6,448 nucleotides of DNA from an uncultured Verrucomicrobiota bacterium (GTDB taxonomy: Bacteria; Verrucomicrobiota; Kiritimatiellia; RFP12; UBA1067): assembly GCA_945487985.1 (NCBI GenBank), contig CALYTX010000083.1:1-6448 (forward strand). The letters are read 5' to 3'. The notes beneath the pieces are model-generated. The model was not told the origin of the DNA and made no database searches. It saw only the letters and a program-made list of their open reading frames with translations. The position numbers were made by a program, and so were the translations under genes. This document shows, one piece after another, positions 1 to 6,221 of the stretch. How positions within the stretch are numbered: the first letter of the stretch is position 1; every line of letters begins with the position of its first letter.

Positions 1-3000
1 CAATTTGAGCAGCTTCGTACAAACATGGGTCAATGGCAGTCATTGCTCCAAGGTACGCTCGGACAAGAGGCGGCATGGGAATCGCCCTTCCCAGCGGTCG
101 GCGAGGAGGTATTCGTTCGCGCCAAACCTGAGTTCTATGTAAACGCCGCGACCAATGCTGATACTGCCGCGTTCGTGACGGCGGCGAAAATGCATTACCG
201 CTGGCGCTATCTCGATCAGAAAATCGAACCTTGGCGGACAATCAGTCTCGATCCGAGGGACGGTTTCAAGTCGCTTAAGTCCTTGACGATGCCGAACGTG
301 CCGGGCGATATCGAGTATTGGTTCGACCTTAATTTGCAAGCGCCATTCTACAGGTATGTGGATTATTCCGGCACTGGCTTGGGCGTTCCCGGCTATACGG
401 AAGAAATCTTCACGGCCACCAATCGCGCCTCGGGGACGGTCTTCAACAGCCGCGGAACCGATTGGTTCGTCCGGCTGCGCGAGGGCAAGAGCGACTACGA
501 GGCGATGAATCTCTTGGTGCGGCGCATCGACGCGGAAGGAACCGAAAGCACCGTGACGAATGTAGTTGCAATGGAGATGGCCGGCAACCACATCTGGCGC
601 GGCTATTTGCCCACGCCCACGAACAGCGCGCGCGCGATTCGTTTCGTTATCGAGGGACGCAACCGCCAGACCCCCGGCGCAACCGACTGGTCGGAAAACG
701 TTGTTTTCTGGCGCAATATTAACAATATCGAATCTCTTCCTTTAAGCGGAACGCTCGTCGAAACTTCCGACGACGAGTGGACCGAGCTACCGCTGGACGG
801 GGCAACCGGCTATTTGATGTTCCAGGTCGATGATTCCACGCTTTCGCTCACGGTTGTCCACGCCGACTATCAGAATTTCAACGCCTGGAACGATGCGAAA
901 TCCACCGGACTGTTCGTGGGCAACTCCACTGAAGACGAAGGCAAGTCGGGCGCGTCGCCCAAGGCGGTGGAGTGCGCGGAAAAATTCACCGAGTGGATTG
1001 ATATGCCCGCGACCAACTGGCACTGGCAGGAATCGTTCACGACCAGGGTAGCGCAGGAGTACGGCGATTACGAGGTGTTTCCTTCCGTTACTACGCCCAA
1101 CAACTGGAACGCTGGCCAAGGGCAATATATCTACAGCCTTTTCAGAGACTCCACCACGATCAACAGTGAAGATCCCATCAACCGCGCGCTGCAGATGGCT
1201 GGCCAGGGGTTGGGGTATCTGCAGTTCGTCGACGCGGCCGAGGCGCCGCGCGGTTTGGAATCGATCGTCTTCAACGCGCGGTTGGCGCAGACGCTGAATT
1301 TCGGCGATTTCGCCTACTACGACGCCGACTCGAAAATGTCGATGACGAACTACACCTTTACCACGCGCGCGGCCTTCGATCTCAACAGTTGCTGCAATTT
1401 CATGGGCAACGCCTCGCTTTCGCTTATCGCCTACTACCGTCCCGGCAAGGGTTTCTACGAGTTCCGGTTCGAACAGCAGCTCGCCGCCGAGAATGGCAAC
1501 GATTCGCTTTCGGGACGCTACCCCGGCCCGAAGAAGAAGGGCCAGCTGTTCTCGCTCTACCGCTGGAAATACGACAGCTCCGGCAGAATCAATACCACCT
1601 TGCTCGGTTCAAAAACATCCAAAGAGCTCGGCGACTTCGAAGCCCTGGCCACCGACAGCGCCAGCGGGAAGTATATGCCCATGTATCTTTCCGTTTCCAA
1701 TTCCGCCGATGGCGCGACGTGCATTATGGCCGGCGTGATGCGCGGCGGCATGGATCCGCTCGCGGCGATGAGTACGATGGAGTCGGAGAAATTCGCGAGC
1801 ATTTGTTACCGCGACACCTCCAGCGAACGCTTTACCTGCGGGACGTACGGCTTGCTCTCGGCGAATTGTGAAGGCGTCTTCCTGTTGCCATACTTCATTC
1901 CCAAGGCCGTTCCCTTCAACCGGGACATCCCAAACAGCAACACGCTGGAGTCGTCGCCCAAAGAAAAGATCACCATCGCCACATCCGCGGTTGTCGACTG
2001 CCAGTCTCAGATCGTGAACGATTGGTGGGTTTTGCCGGCGGGACGGATGGAGTCGTTTAAAGGCGAAAGTTCGGTTCAATACGGTTTCCGGGCAATCACG
2101 CCTCGGCAAGAGCTCAACATTTACACGGGCACTGCCGGCAAGACCGACTGGAAACTGCTGGCGACGACTAATTTCAACAGTTTCGGCACATCGAGTCCGT
2201 GCGTTTTCAACGTCTACACAATTCGCGACTGCTCGGTGAAAATCGCCGCCGCCGGCACGCTCGGCGATCTCAAAACCGACTTAGTTATCGACGACGTCGA
2301 GCTTAGAGAGTGGCGCGGCGGCGATTACAAGGAAGAGCGTATGGTCGCTTATGTCAAGCCTCATTGGCAGGATGTCAGCGACATTCGCGGCCACACCAAC
2401 TTCACCTTCACGTCGGCGATAATCACGAACCAGTCACTGCTGCTCTCGGCCAAACGCACCATCCCGGGCACGCCCTGCGCCATCCAGTCCCCCCTCTTCG
2501 ACGGGAAGTACAACCGCGGGTCGGGTCTGGGCATGTTCTCGTTCAGCTACGAGAACGCGCAGGAAAACGTCAATCTCATCCTCCAGATCGCCACCAATGT
2601 GACCTATGACGCGGTAAACAACATCGACAATCTCGACGAAAACACTTGGGTCAACTTCACCAACTTCACCTTTACTGCGGCGGACAAGGCGCGCGGCACG
2701 CGGAGCGCCTATGTCGGGCTGCATGGCGTTTCGGGGGTGATGCGCCTGTTGATGGATCCAGTGGTAGTCAACAGCGTGAGCAATTCGACGAATCCCGAGA
2801 AGTTCGGCGAGATTTACATTACCGAGCTTTTCTGCCGCGACGAACCCATGCTCGATTCTTCGAGCTGGTGGGGGTGGAACTTGCGCACGCTCGGCCCGGA
2901 TACGGCCGGCGCGGACGAGGAAGGGCGAATGTACCTGCCCGATTTGACGAGCGCGCCTGAGAAGCTCGGCCTTTCGCTGGCGCTGAACAATTCCGTGACG

Positions 3001-5703
3001 GCAGACACCGATTCGCGCGACGGCAAAACGTACATTGAACACCTGCCGTTCCTGCAAACGCCAGTCTTCTCCACCAACATCGTCGGCGAGGTCAGCTTCC
3101 GCGCCCGCAAATATTCCGCTGGTGCCGAGCAGCCCGGACTCGTGGCTCTTTACGGATCGAAAACGGGCATAGACCGCTGGGAGCGCATCAAGATACCCGG
3201 CAACGAGCACGGCTATTTCGTCGTTTCCAACGACACGTATTCCCTGTACAGCTACAAAACCGATCCTGGTGCGGCCTATAGCGCGTTCCGGTTCGTCATT
3301 CCCGGCGTTCAAGGCATTCGTCCAGATTCGGATATGACCGCCAAGCTGCCCGTCGGCTACGACAGCGCCGCGCGCGTGCTCTTTGACGAAGTGCTTGTTA
3401 CCGAAGCGGTTCGCGCGCGCGTAGGCTTCCGCAACGCGGGGGCTTTCCGCAGCGACATGGAAGGCACGGGCTTCGTCCGCGGCGTTCCTTCCGCCGCCGA
3501 ACAGCCGCTTTGCCGCGAGAGCTGGGGCGTGCAGTGCGAAATCTACGCCGCGATGCTGCCTGACGAGATTGATTTCTCCCGCACGCCGCGCGTTACTTTG
3601 TGGTGGTATGAGGGCATCGAGCCGTGGGGCTTTGAAAACTGGAAAAACCGCGCGAAGGCGAAGTCAGCGAGGCTTGCGCGCGCCACGGGCACCAACCTCG
3701 TCTACCGTTCGAGCTACCAGACCTCGCCCGAGGCGGTAATGCCGATGACGATTGTGCCGGGCACGATTGTGCAATACATGCTCGAGGTCGAATATTACGA
3801 GGTGAATTCCGCCAAGCCCAGCACCAACTTCCTGTCGTCGGCAGACTGGCCCAATCCGTCCTGGTATCGTCCCGTCGACTTCAATAAGACGTCCCCCGAC
3901 AGAACATTCTCGGCCTACACGATTCTCGACGATGTCGCTCCCGGCTGGGCGTGGATCAATGAGGTGAACCTTTTCGGCGAATACGATATCAACTGGGAAA
4001 ACAGCGACAAACCGTGGCAGTATGTCGAAGTTGCCGTCCCGCAGGAGGCCGATATTACGGGCTGGCGCGTGGAGCTGCTCGAGTGGAAGCGTTCGCAGTC
4101 GATGGTCGTTACCAACACGCTCGGGGTTTTCGGACAGGACAATCTCGAGCCGAAGAAGCCCTCGATGCTCGGGGCTCAGGACAACATGGTCTTCCGCGTG
4201 CTGGGCAGTCCCATCGCGCGCGACAAGGGCAATCTCAAATTTGCCGACGGCACGCTCGACGGAGTTTGGAAAATCAAGAATCCGACCACTACGGCCACGA
4301 GCGCGGGCGAGCTTTCATCGTACGATCCTTTCGGAATTAGGCTGGTGCGCCCTAGCGGCATCGTCGAGCATGAAATCGTAACCATCGGAACCAACCTGTG
4401 GTGGGATCTTGAATACTACCGCGACGAATACCATCCTACCAACACGGTGAACGCGCTTAACCGCGTCCAGCCCGGGGCGGACTTCTTCTACGTTGGCGAC
4501 GACGATCACGCCGCGAGCGATTCCATCGGCGTGATCAACGAGCGCGGCCGCACCGACACGGTGTGGTCCAAGGCGATGGTCCGCACGCCCGGGCGCATCA
4601 ACGAGGGCCAGACGATCGACCCCAACCACCCGACGCCGAACGGCGCGAGCGTTATCGTCTTCGCCAATCTTGATCCATCGTCGGGCCATATCTACCAGAC
4701 GGTGGGCGACGCGGTTGCAACCAACGGCAACCAGATGGTTTTCATCCGGAAGGGTTCGACCGCCGGCACCAACATCACGTATCGCGTCGATCCGTGGTTT
4801 GAGCTCGGAACGGTTACGACCAACGGCAAGCCCGTGGCCGCGACCAAACTCGCCGAGCCGCGCACCTATGTCGTCAACGTCGGCGCGGGCGCGTCGAACA
4901 ATGTTACCGTCGTCGCCGGCACGAAGCTCAGCGACAAGCTTCTGGATCTGGGGCTGACGGACGACAACCGCTACCGTCCGGCCATTATCGATTGGCTTGA
5001 GAAGGGCAAGGACGCCTTCGGTCGCCCCTGGGCCAATAATGGCGACGATGAAATACGCCTGGCGAATTATATGAACATGGCCGGCCAGATTGTCACCAAT
5101 CTTACGCTTACGCAAATGTTCTGGCTCGACATGGATCCGACCATCGGCAATCTCGCGCTTCAGGCGGGCATGAGCGAACCGCCGAGTGGCAACCCGATTG
5201 TTCCCGACTACGCGGGAACCGCCGCGGTGACGAACGTCAAGATGGGCGTTTTCATGATGATTACCAACCGCACGGACGATGTCGCCAGCGGGCATTACGG
5301 CGAGGCGTGGCCGCCCTACATTCTGCGCAGTCTCGAGCCGGGCGTTACCTCGTGGGATTTCGCCGAGCATCCCGAGTGGTCGTGGACGAGCGTCACTTTC
5401 AAGATTCGCGGTCTTTTGGCCAACGGGCTTACCAGTGAGCGGAACGAAGACAATTGGGTTGCCTTGCGGTGGTTCATCTTCACCACCAACTCGTTCCAGA
5501 ATGTGGATGAAGAGCATCCCTTCACCTCGCGTGTTGAAGTTCAAGATCCCTACAGCAAGGCTTCGCCCGGCTATGCCGCGGGCTGGGGCAGCTGGATTGA
5601 AGAACATGGCTGGGCGCCCGTGTTCTTCTCGTGGGGAATCGACACGAAACTCAAACCTTTCGGCATCGAGATTCTCGAGAAGGAAAACTACTATGAGTAT
5701 TGA
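1..5703 (+). CDS. Giant multidomain surface/extracellular protein with lamin-tail-like domain (5' partial)
   Basis: The frame is open from the first base to a TGA at 5701-5703, giving 1900 visible residues (numbered from base 1). The first ATG (base 25) has no convincing Shine-Dalgarno and no signal peptide after it, so I treat the gene as cut by the window start. Order of modules: beta-rich N-terminal segments (about 30-235 and 245-350), a LamG/concanavalin-like module (418-625), three jelly-roll-like modules (661-772, 828-947, 1015-1140), a lamin-tail-like domain (1316-1536), a short beta repeat (1598-1640), an Asp-rich helix/loop segment (1661-1720) and a terminal beta region (1745-1900). 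No catalytic motif was recognised. Thr-Asn pairs are unusually frequent (about 25). Length, beta content and module types suggest an exported adhesin or scaffold, but its own export signal would lie upstream. It is followed by two coupled genes. The exact family is not recognised; it resembles uncharacterised giant proteins I recall from Kiritimatiellota. Confidence 0.9.
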   Translation, partial: QFEQLRTNMGQWQSLLQGTLGQEAAWESPFPAVGEEVFVRAKPEFYVNAATNADTAAFVTAAKMHYRWRYLDQKIEPWRTISLDPRDGFKSLKSLTMPNVPGDIEYWFDLNLQAPFYRYVDYSGTGLGVPGYTEEIFTATNRASGTVFNSRGTDWFVRLREGKSDYEAMNLLVRRIDAEGTESTVTNVVAMEMAGNHIWRGYLPTPTNSARAIRFVIEGRNRQTPGATDWSENVVFWRNINNIESLPLSGTLVETSDDEWTELPLDGATGYLMFQVDDSTLSLTVVHADYQNFNAWNDAKSTGLFVGNSTEDEGKSGASPKAVECAEKFTEWIDMPATNWHWQESFTTRVAQEYGDYEVFPSVTTPNNWNAGQGQYIYSLFRDSTTINSEDPINRALQMAGQGLGYLQFVDAAEAPRGLESIVFNARLAQTLNFGDFAYYDADSKMSMTNYTFTTRAAFDLNSCCNFMGNASLSLIAYYRPGKGFYEFRFEQQLAAENGNDSLSGRYPGPKKKGQLFSLYRWKYDSSGRINTTLLGSKTSKELGDFEALATDSASGKYMPMYLSVSNSADGATCIMAGVMRGGMDPLAAMSTMESEKFASICYRDTSSERFTCGTYGLLSANCEGVFLLPYFIPKAVPFNRDIPNSNTLESSPKEKITIATSAVVDCQSQIVNDWWVLPAGRMESFKGESSVQYGFRAITPRQELNIYTGTAGKTDWKLLATTNFNSFGTSSPCVFNVYTIRDCSVKIAAAGTLGDLKTDLVIDDVELREWRGGDYKEERMVAYVKPHWQDVSDIRGHTNFTFTSAIITNQSLLLSAKRTIPGTPCAIQSPLFDGKYNRGSGLGMFSFSYENAQENVNLILQIATNVTYDAVNNIDNLDENTWVNFTNFTFTAADKARGTRSAYVGLHGVSGVMRLLMDPVVVNSVSNSTNPEKFGEIYITELFCRDEPMLDSSSWWGWNLRTLGPDTAGADEEGRMYLPDLTSAPEKLGLSLALNNSVTADTDSRDGKTYIEHLPFLQTPVFSTNIVGEVSFRARKYSAGAEQPGLVALYGSKTGIDRWERIKIPGNEHGYFVVSNDTYSLYSYKTDPGAAYSAFRFVIPGVQGIRPDSDMTAKLPVGYDSAARVLFDEVLVTEAVRARVGFRNAGAFRSDMEGTGFVRGVPSAAEQPLCRESWGVQCEIYAAMLPDEIDFSRTPRVTLWWYEGIEPWGFENWKNRAKAKSARLARATGTNLVYRSSYQTSPEAVMPMTIVPGTIVQYMLEVEYYEVNSAKPSTNFLSSADWPNPSWYRPVDFNKTSPDRTFSAYTILDDVAPGWAWINEVNLFGEYDINWENSDKPWQYVEVAVPQEADITGWRVELLEWKRSQSMVVTNTLGVFGQDNLEPKKPSMLGAQDNMVFRVLGSPIARDKGNLKFADGTLDGVWKIKNPTTTATSAGELSSYDPFGIRLVRPSGIVEHEIVTIGTNLWWDLEYYRDEYHPTNTVNALNRVQPGADFFYVGDDDHAASDSIGVINERGRTDTVWSKAMVRTPGRINEGQTIDPNHPTPNGASVIVFANLDPSSGHIYQTVGDAVATNGNQMVFIRKGSTAGTNITYRVDPWFELGTVTTNGKPVAATKLAEPRTYVVNVGAGASNNVTVVAGTKLSDKLLDLGLTDDNRYRPAIIDWLEKGKDAFGRPWANNGDDEIRLANYMNMAGQIVTNLTLTQMFWLDMDPTIGNLALQAGMSEPPSGNPIVPDYAGTAAVTNVKMGVFMMITNRTDDVASGHYGEAWPPYILRSLEPGVTSWDFAEHPEWSWTSVTFKIRGLLANGLTSERNEDNWVALRWFIFTTNSFQNVDEEHPFTSRVEVQDPYSKASPGYAAGWGSWIEEHGWAPVFFSWGIDTKLKPFGIEILEKENYYEY
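1252..1875 (+). other. Domain: LamG / concanavalin-A-like jelly roll in the giant protein
   Basis: Residues about 418-625. The pattern is an opening strand ending in FGDFAYYD (residues 434-441), then TNYTFTTRAAF, then a core of hydrophobic strands in the order LSLIAYYRP, GFYEFRFEQ, LFSLYRWKYD and TLLGS, then YLSVSN and CIMAGVMR. The succession of a ligand-facing strand, an aromatic 'YEFRFE' strand, an 'LYRW' strand and a small-residue 'LLGS' turn is typical of LamG/DUF1080-like concanavalin folds, which often bind carbohydrate. A Cys pair at 464-465 and single Cys at 574, 602, 613 and 623 could form disulfides outside the cytoplasm. Assignment is from strand pattern only. No metal- or sugar-binding residues can be named with confidence. 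Confidence 0.45.
1981..2316 (+). other. Domain: jelly-roll-like module 1 of the giant protein
   Basis: Residues about 661-772. It opens with a strand and a WWVLPAG turn, has a central LNIYTGTAGKTDWKLLATT segment (a strand, then a short 'K.DW..LA' turn), and closes with LVIDDVELREW (761-771). The closing 'hydrophobic-hDDVxLxE' strand is characteristic of carbohydrate-binding/discoidin-like jelly rolls, where it is the last core strand. Two further modules with the same architecture follow. Function is inferred only as binding or structural. Confidence 0.4.
2482..2841 (+). other. Domain: jelly-roll-like module 2 of the giant protein
   Basis: Residues about 828-947. It starts IQSPLFDGKY, continues with GMFSFSYENAQ, then VNLILQIATNVTYD, then an 'NTWVNFTNFTFT' strand and a YVGLHGVSG strand, and ends GEIYITELFCRDEP. 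The opening ('QSPLF', then a G-x-F-S-F strand) matches the opening of module 3 ('QTPVF', then GEVSFRAR), so the two are probably divergent copies. A linker (about 773-827) containing TNFTFTSA precedes it. Binding or structural role only inferred. Confidence 0.4.
3043..3420 (+). other. Domain: jelly-roll-like module 3 of the giant protein
   Basis: Residues about 1015-1140. It starts LPFLQTPVFSTNIVGEVSFRA, continues with LVALYGSKTGIDRWERIKIP (a strand, a turn, and a 'W..I' strand), then YSAFRFVIPG, and closes VLFDEVLVTEAV (1126-1137). The closing strand is the counterpart of LVIDDVELREW in module 1 and the opening is the counterpart of module 2. It is followed by an Ig-like segment (about 1139-1300) that has paired strands such as VTLWWYEG and YMLEVEYYEV. 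Confidence 0.45.
3946..4608 (+). other. Domain: lamin-tail-like (LTD) in the giant protein
   Basis: Residues about 1316-1536. Hallmarks seen in order: WAWINEVNLFGE (I-N-E-V-N opening strand), then the acidic ENSDKPWQYVEVAVP, in which 'QYVEV.VP' replaces the usual 'EYVEL.N', then ADITGWRVELLE, matching the family's 'DLSGW.L' strand. Later FGIRLVRPSGIVEHEIV matches the terminal 'L.L.ns.G.viD.v' strands, and RTPGRINEG at 1528-1536 matches the R-T-P-G-x-x-N closure often following bacterial LTDs. In bacteria LTDs occur in secreted and surface proteins and are thought to be structural or nucleic-acid/membrane associated. The domain is longer than the usual roughly 110-150 residues, with an insertion between about 1365 and 1435. 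Confidence 0.7.
4792..5160 (+). other. Region: short beta repeat plus Asp-rich 'WLDMDPT' segment
   Basis: Residues about 1598-1640 run WFELGTVTTNGKPVAATK, then TYVVNVGAGASNNVTVVAG. This is the two-part layout of an InlB B-repeat-like beta unit: a 'W..l..lttNG..v' half, then a 'Y...nV.a..nvtV.a' half. Residues 1661-1720 contain an IIDWLEKGKDAFG helix, a NGDDEIRLANYMNMAG stretch and TLTQMFWLDMDPT. This reads like the Asp-rich 'DGDG...E...GTDP' region seen between modules of secreted proteins (thrombospondin type 3/dockerin-like), but the canonical Asp spacing is degenerate, so calcium binding is uncertain. Confidence 0.4.
5233..5700 (+). other. Region: C-terminal beta domain of the giant protein
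   Basis: Residues about 1745-1900. Strands such as KMGVFMMITN, YILRSLEPG, SWTSVTFKIRG, WVALRWFIFTTNSF and SRVEVQDP lead to a W-rich stretch (GWGSWIEEHGW) and the terminal FFSWGIDTKLKPFGIEILEK. The alternation of hydrophobic strands and the placement at the very end suggest a folded terminal domain. No LPXTG, PEP-CTERM, type IX CTD or autotransporter barrel is visible. The reading frame ends ENYYEY then TGA, inside the start of the next gene. Confidence 0.4.
5677..5684 (+). promoter_or_regulatory. Shine-Dalgarno of the coiled-coil gene
   Basis: GAGAAGGA, embedded in the last codons of the giant gene, lies 8 bases before the ATG at 5693. It fixes the start of the 150-residue protein and supports translation coupled to the upstream gene. 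Confidence 0.7.
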
Positions 5704-6145
5704 GAGAAAGCACAAGTTTCTCATCATCGCCGCGATATTGGCGGCGGCTGCGGCCATCGTCGCAGCGCTGATGTACTTCAGCTCCGGTGAAGAGCCGGGC
5801 GGCATGGCCAAGGGCGATGCGGTTGTCAAGCGTATGAGCGACAAGCAGTATGTGGCGCTGCTCGAGCGTCAGCGCGCAACCGAAAAGCAAATTCTAAAGC
5901 AGTTGGCCGCGGCCAAGGACAGAAAGAACGAAGCCGAGGCGAATCTGAAAGCCGCCAAGCAATCTGGCGCGAGCGCGGAGGAGCTTGCCAGGCTCGAGGC
6001 GGTGGCGGCGGCGGCGACAGCGGATGTGAACGCCGCAGCGAAGAATTTCGACACCAACAAGAAACTGTCCGAAAAAATCATCCGCGAAAAGATGTGGGAA
6101 TCGAGCGCGGCAGAACAAATGAAGCTTCAGGAAAAGGGGAAATAA
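5693..6145 (+). CDS. Small membrane-anchored coiled-coil protein
   Basis: 150 residues, ATG 5693 to TAA 6143-6145. The start overlaps the giant gene's stop by 11 bases (ATGAGTATTGA). Residues 1-8 are charged (IERKHK), residues 9-29 are a hydrophobic Ala/Ile/Leu stretch ending LMYF, and a flexible GEEPGG segment follows. Residues about 48-150 are rich in Ala, Lys, Glu and Gln without Pro, with heptad-like patterns such as YVALLERQRATEKQILKQL, a strong coiled-coil prediction by eye. The positive N-terminus suggests N-in topology with the helix outside the cytoplasm. There is no Cys, so no lipobox, and no obvious signal-peptidase site, so I read it as an anchor rather than a cleaved signal. No family was recognised. 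It may act as a periplasmic tether, spacer or chaperone for the neighbouring exported proteins; that role is inference from context only. Confidence 0.88.
   Translation: MSIERKHKFLIIAAILAAAAAIVAALMYFSSGEEPGGMAKGDAVVKRMSDKQYVALLERQRATEKQILKQLAAAKDRKNEAEANLKAAKQSGASAEELARLEAVAAAATADVNAAAKNFDTNKKLSEKIIREKMWESSAAEQMKLQEKGK
5714..5779 (+). other. Predicted transmembrane anchor of the coiled-coil protein
   Basis: Residues 8-29 of the 150-residue protein: about 20 consecutive non-polar residues, mostly Ala, Ile and Leu, flanked by positive residues before and by Ser/Gly/Glu after. This is a single-pass signal-anchor pattern. Confidence 0.75.
6134..6139 (+). promoter_or_regulatory. Shine-Dalgarno of the third gene
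   Basis: AAGGGG within the last codons of the coiled-coil gene, 7 bases before the ATG at 6147. It favours this ATG over the in-frame ATGs at 6156 and 6159, which would have spacings of 16 and 19 bases. Confidence 0.6.
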
Positions 6146-6146
6146 G

Positions 6147-6221
6147 ATGACGAAGATGATGAAGATCGCCAAGAGTCTTGTTCTTGCCGCAGGCTTGTCC
6201 GCAGCTGGCGGCGCGTCGGCC
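6147..6221 (+). other. Signal peptide of the third gene
   Basis: 25 residues with n-, h- and c-regions; predicted cleavage after Ala-Ser-Ala, before Glu-Gly-His. Two alternative Met starts at residues 4 and 5 would leave the signal intact. Confidence 0.85.

Noticed and set aside
25..27. ATG at base 25 as the true start of the giant gene
   Set aside because: No ribosome binding site precedes it, no signal peptide follows, and the frame remains open to the window edge.
1389..1871. Plus-strand open frame of about 160 codons inside the giant gene
   Set aside because: Out-of-frame shadow with Arg-rich translation, no ribosome binding site and no motif.
2434..3312. Minus-strand open frame of about 292 codons
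   Set aside because: Antisense shadow of the jelly-roll region; Arg- and Val-rich composition with no recognisable motif.
5279..5692. Upstream extension of the coiled-coil gene to an earlier ATG
   Set aside because: The extension would overlap the giant gene by over 400 bases, its translation is Arg/Ser/Pro-rich low-complexity, and it would bury the membrane anchor. ATG 5693 has a good Shine-Dalgarno and gives a normal anchor.
5677..5703. Programmed frameshift fusing the giant protein to the coiled coil
   Set aside because: No slippery heptamer in frame was seen; the nearest run (GGAAAAC) does not fit the pattern, and a separate Shine-Dalgarno and ATG explain the second product.
4315..5844. 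Long open frame on the minus strand (about 509 codons)
   Set aside because: It lies wholly opposite the giant gene and the start of the coiled-coil gene, is rich in Arg, Gly, Ala and Val as expected from the complement of GC-biased codons, and shows no domain-like pattern.
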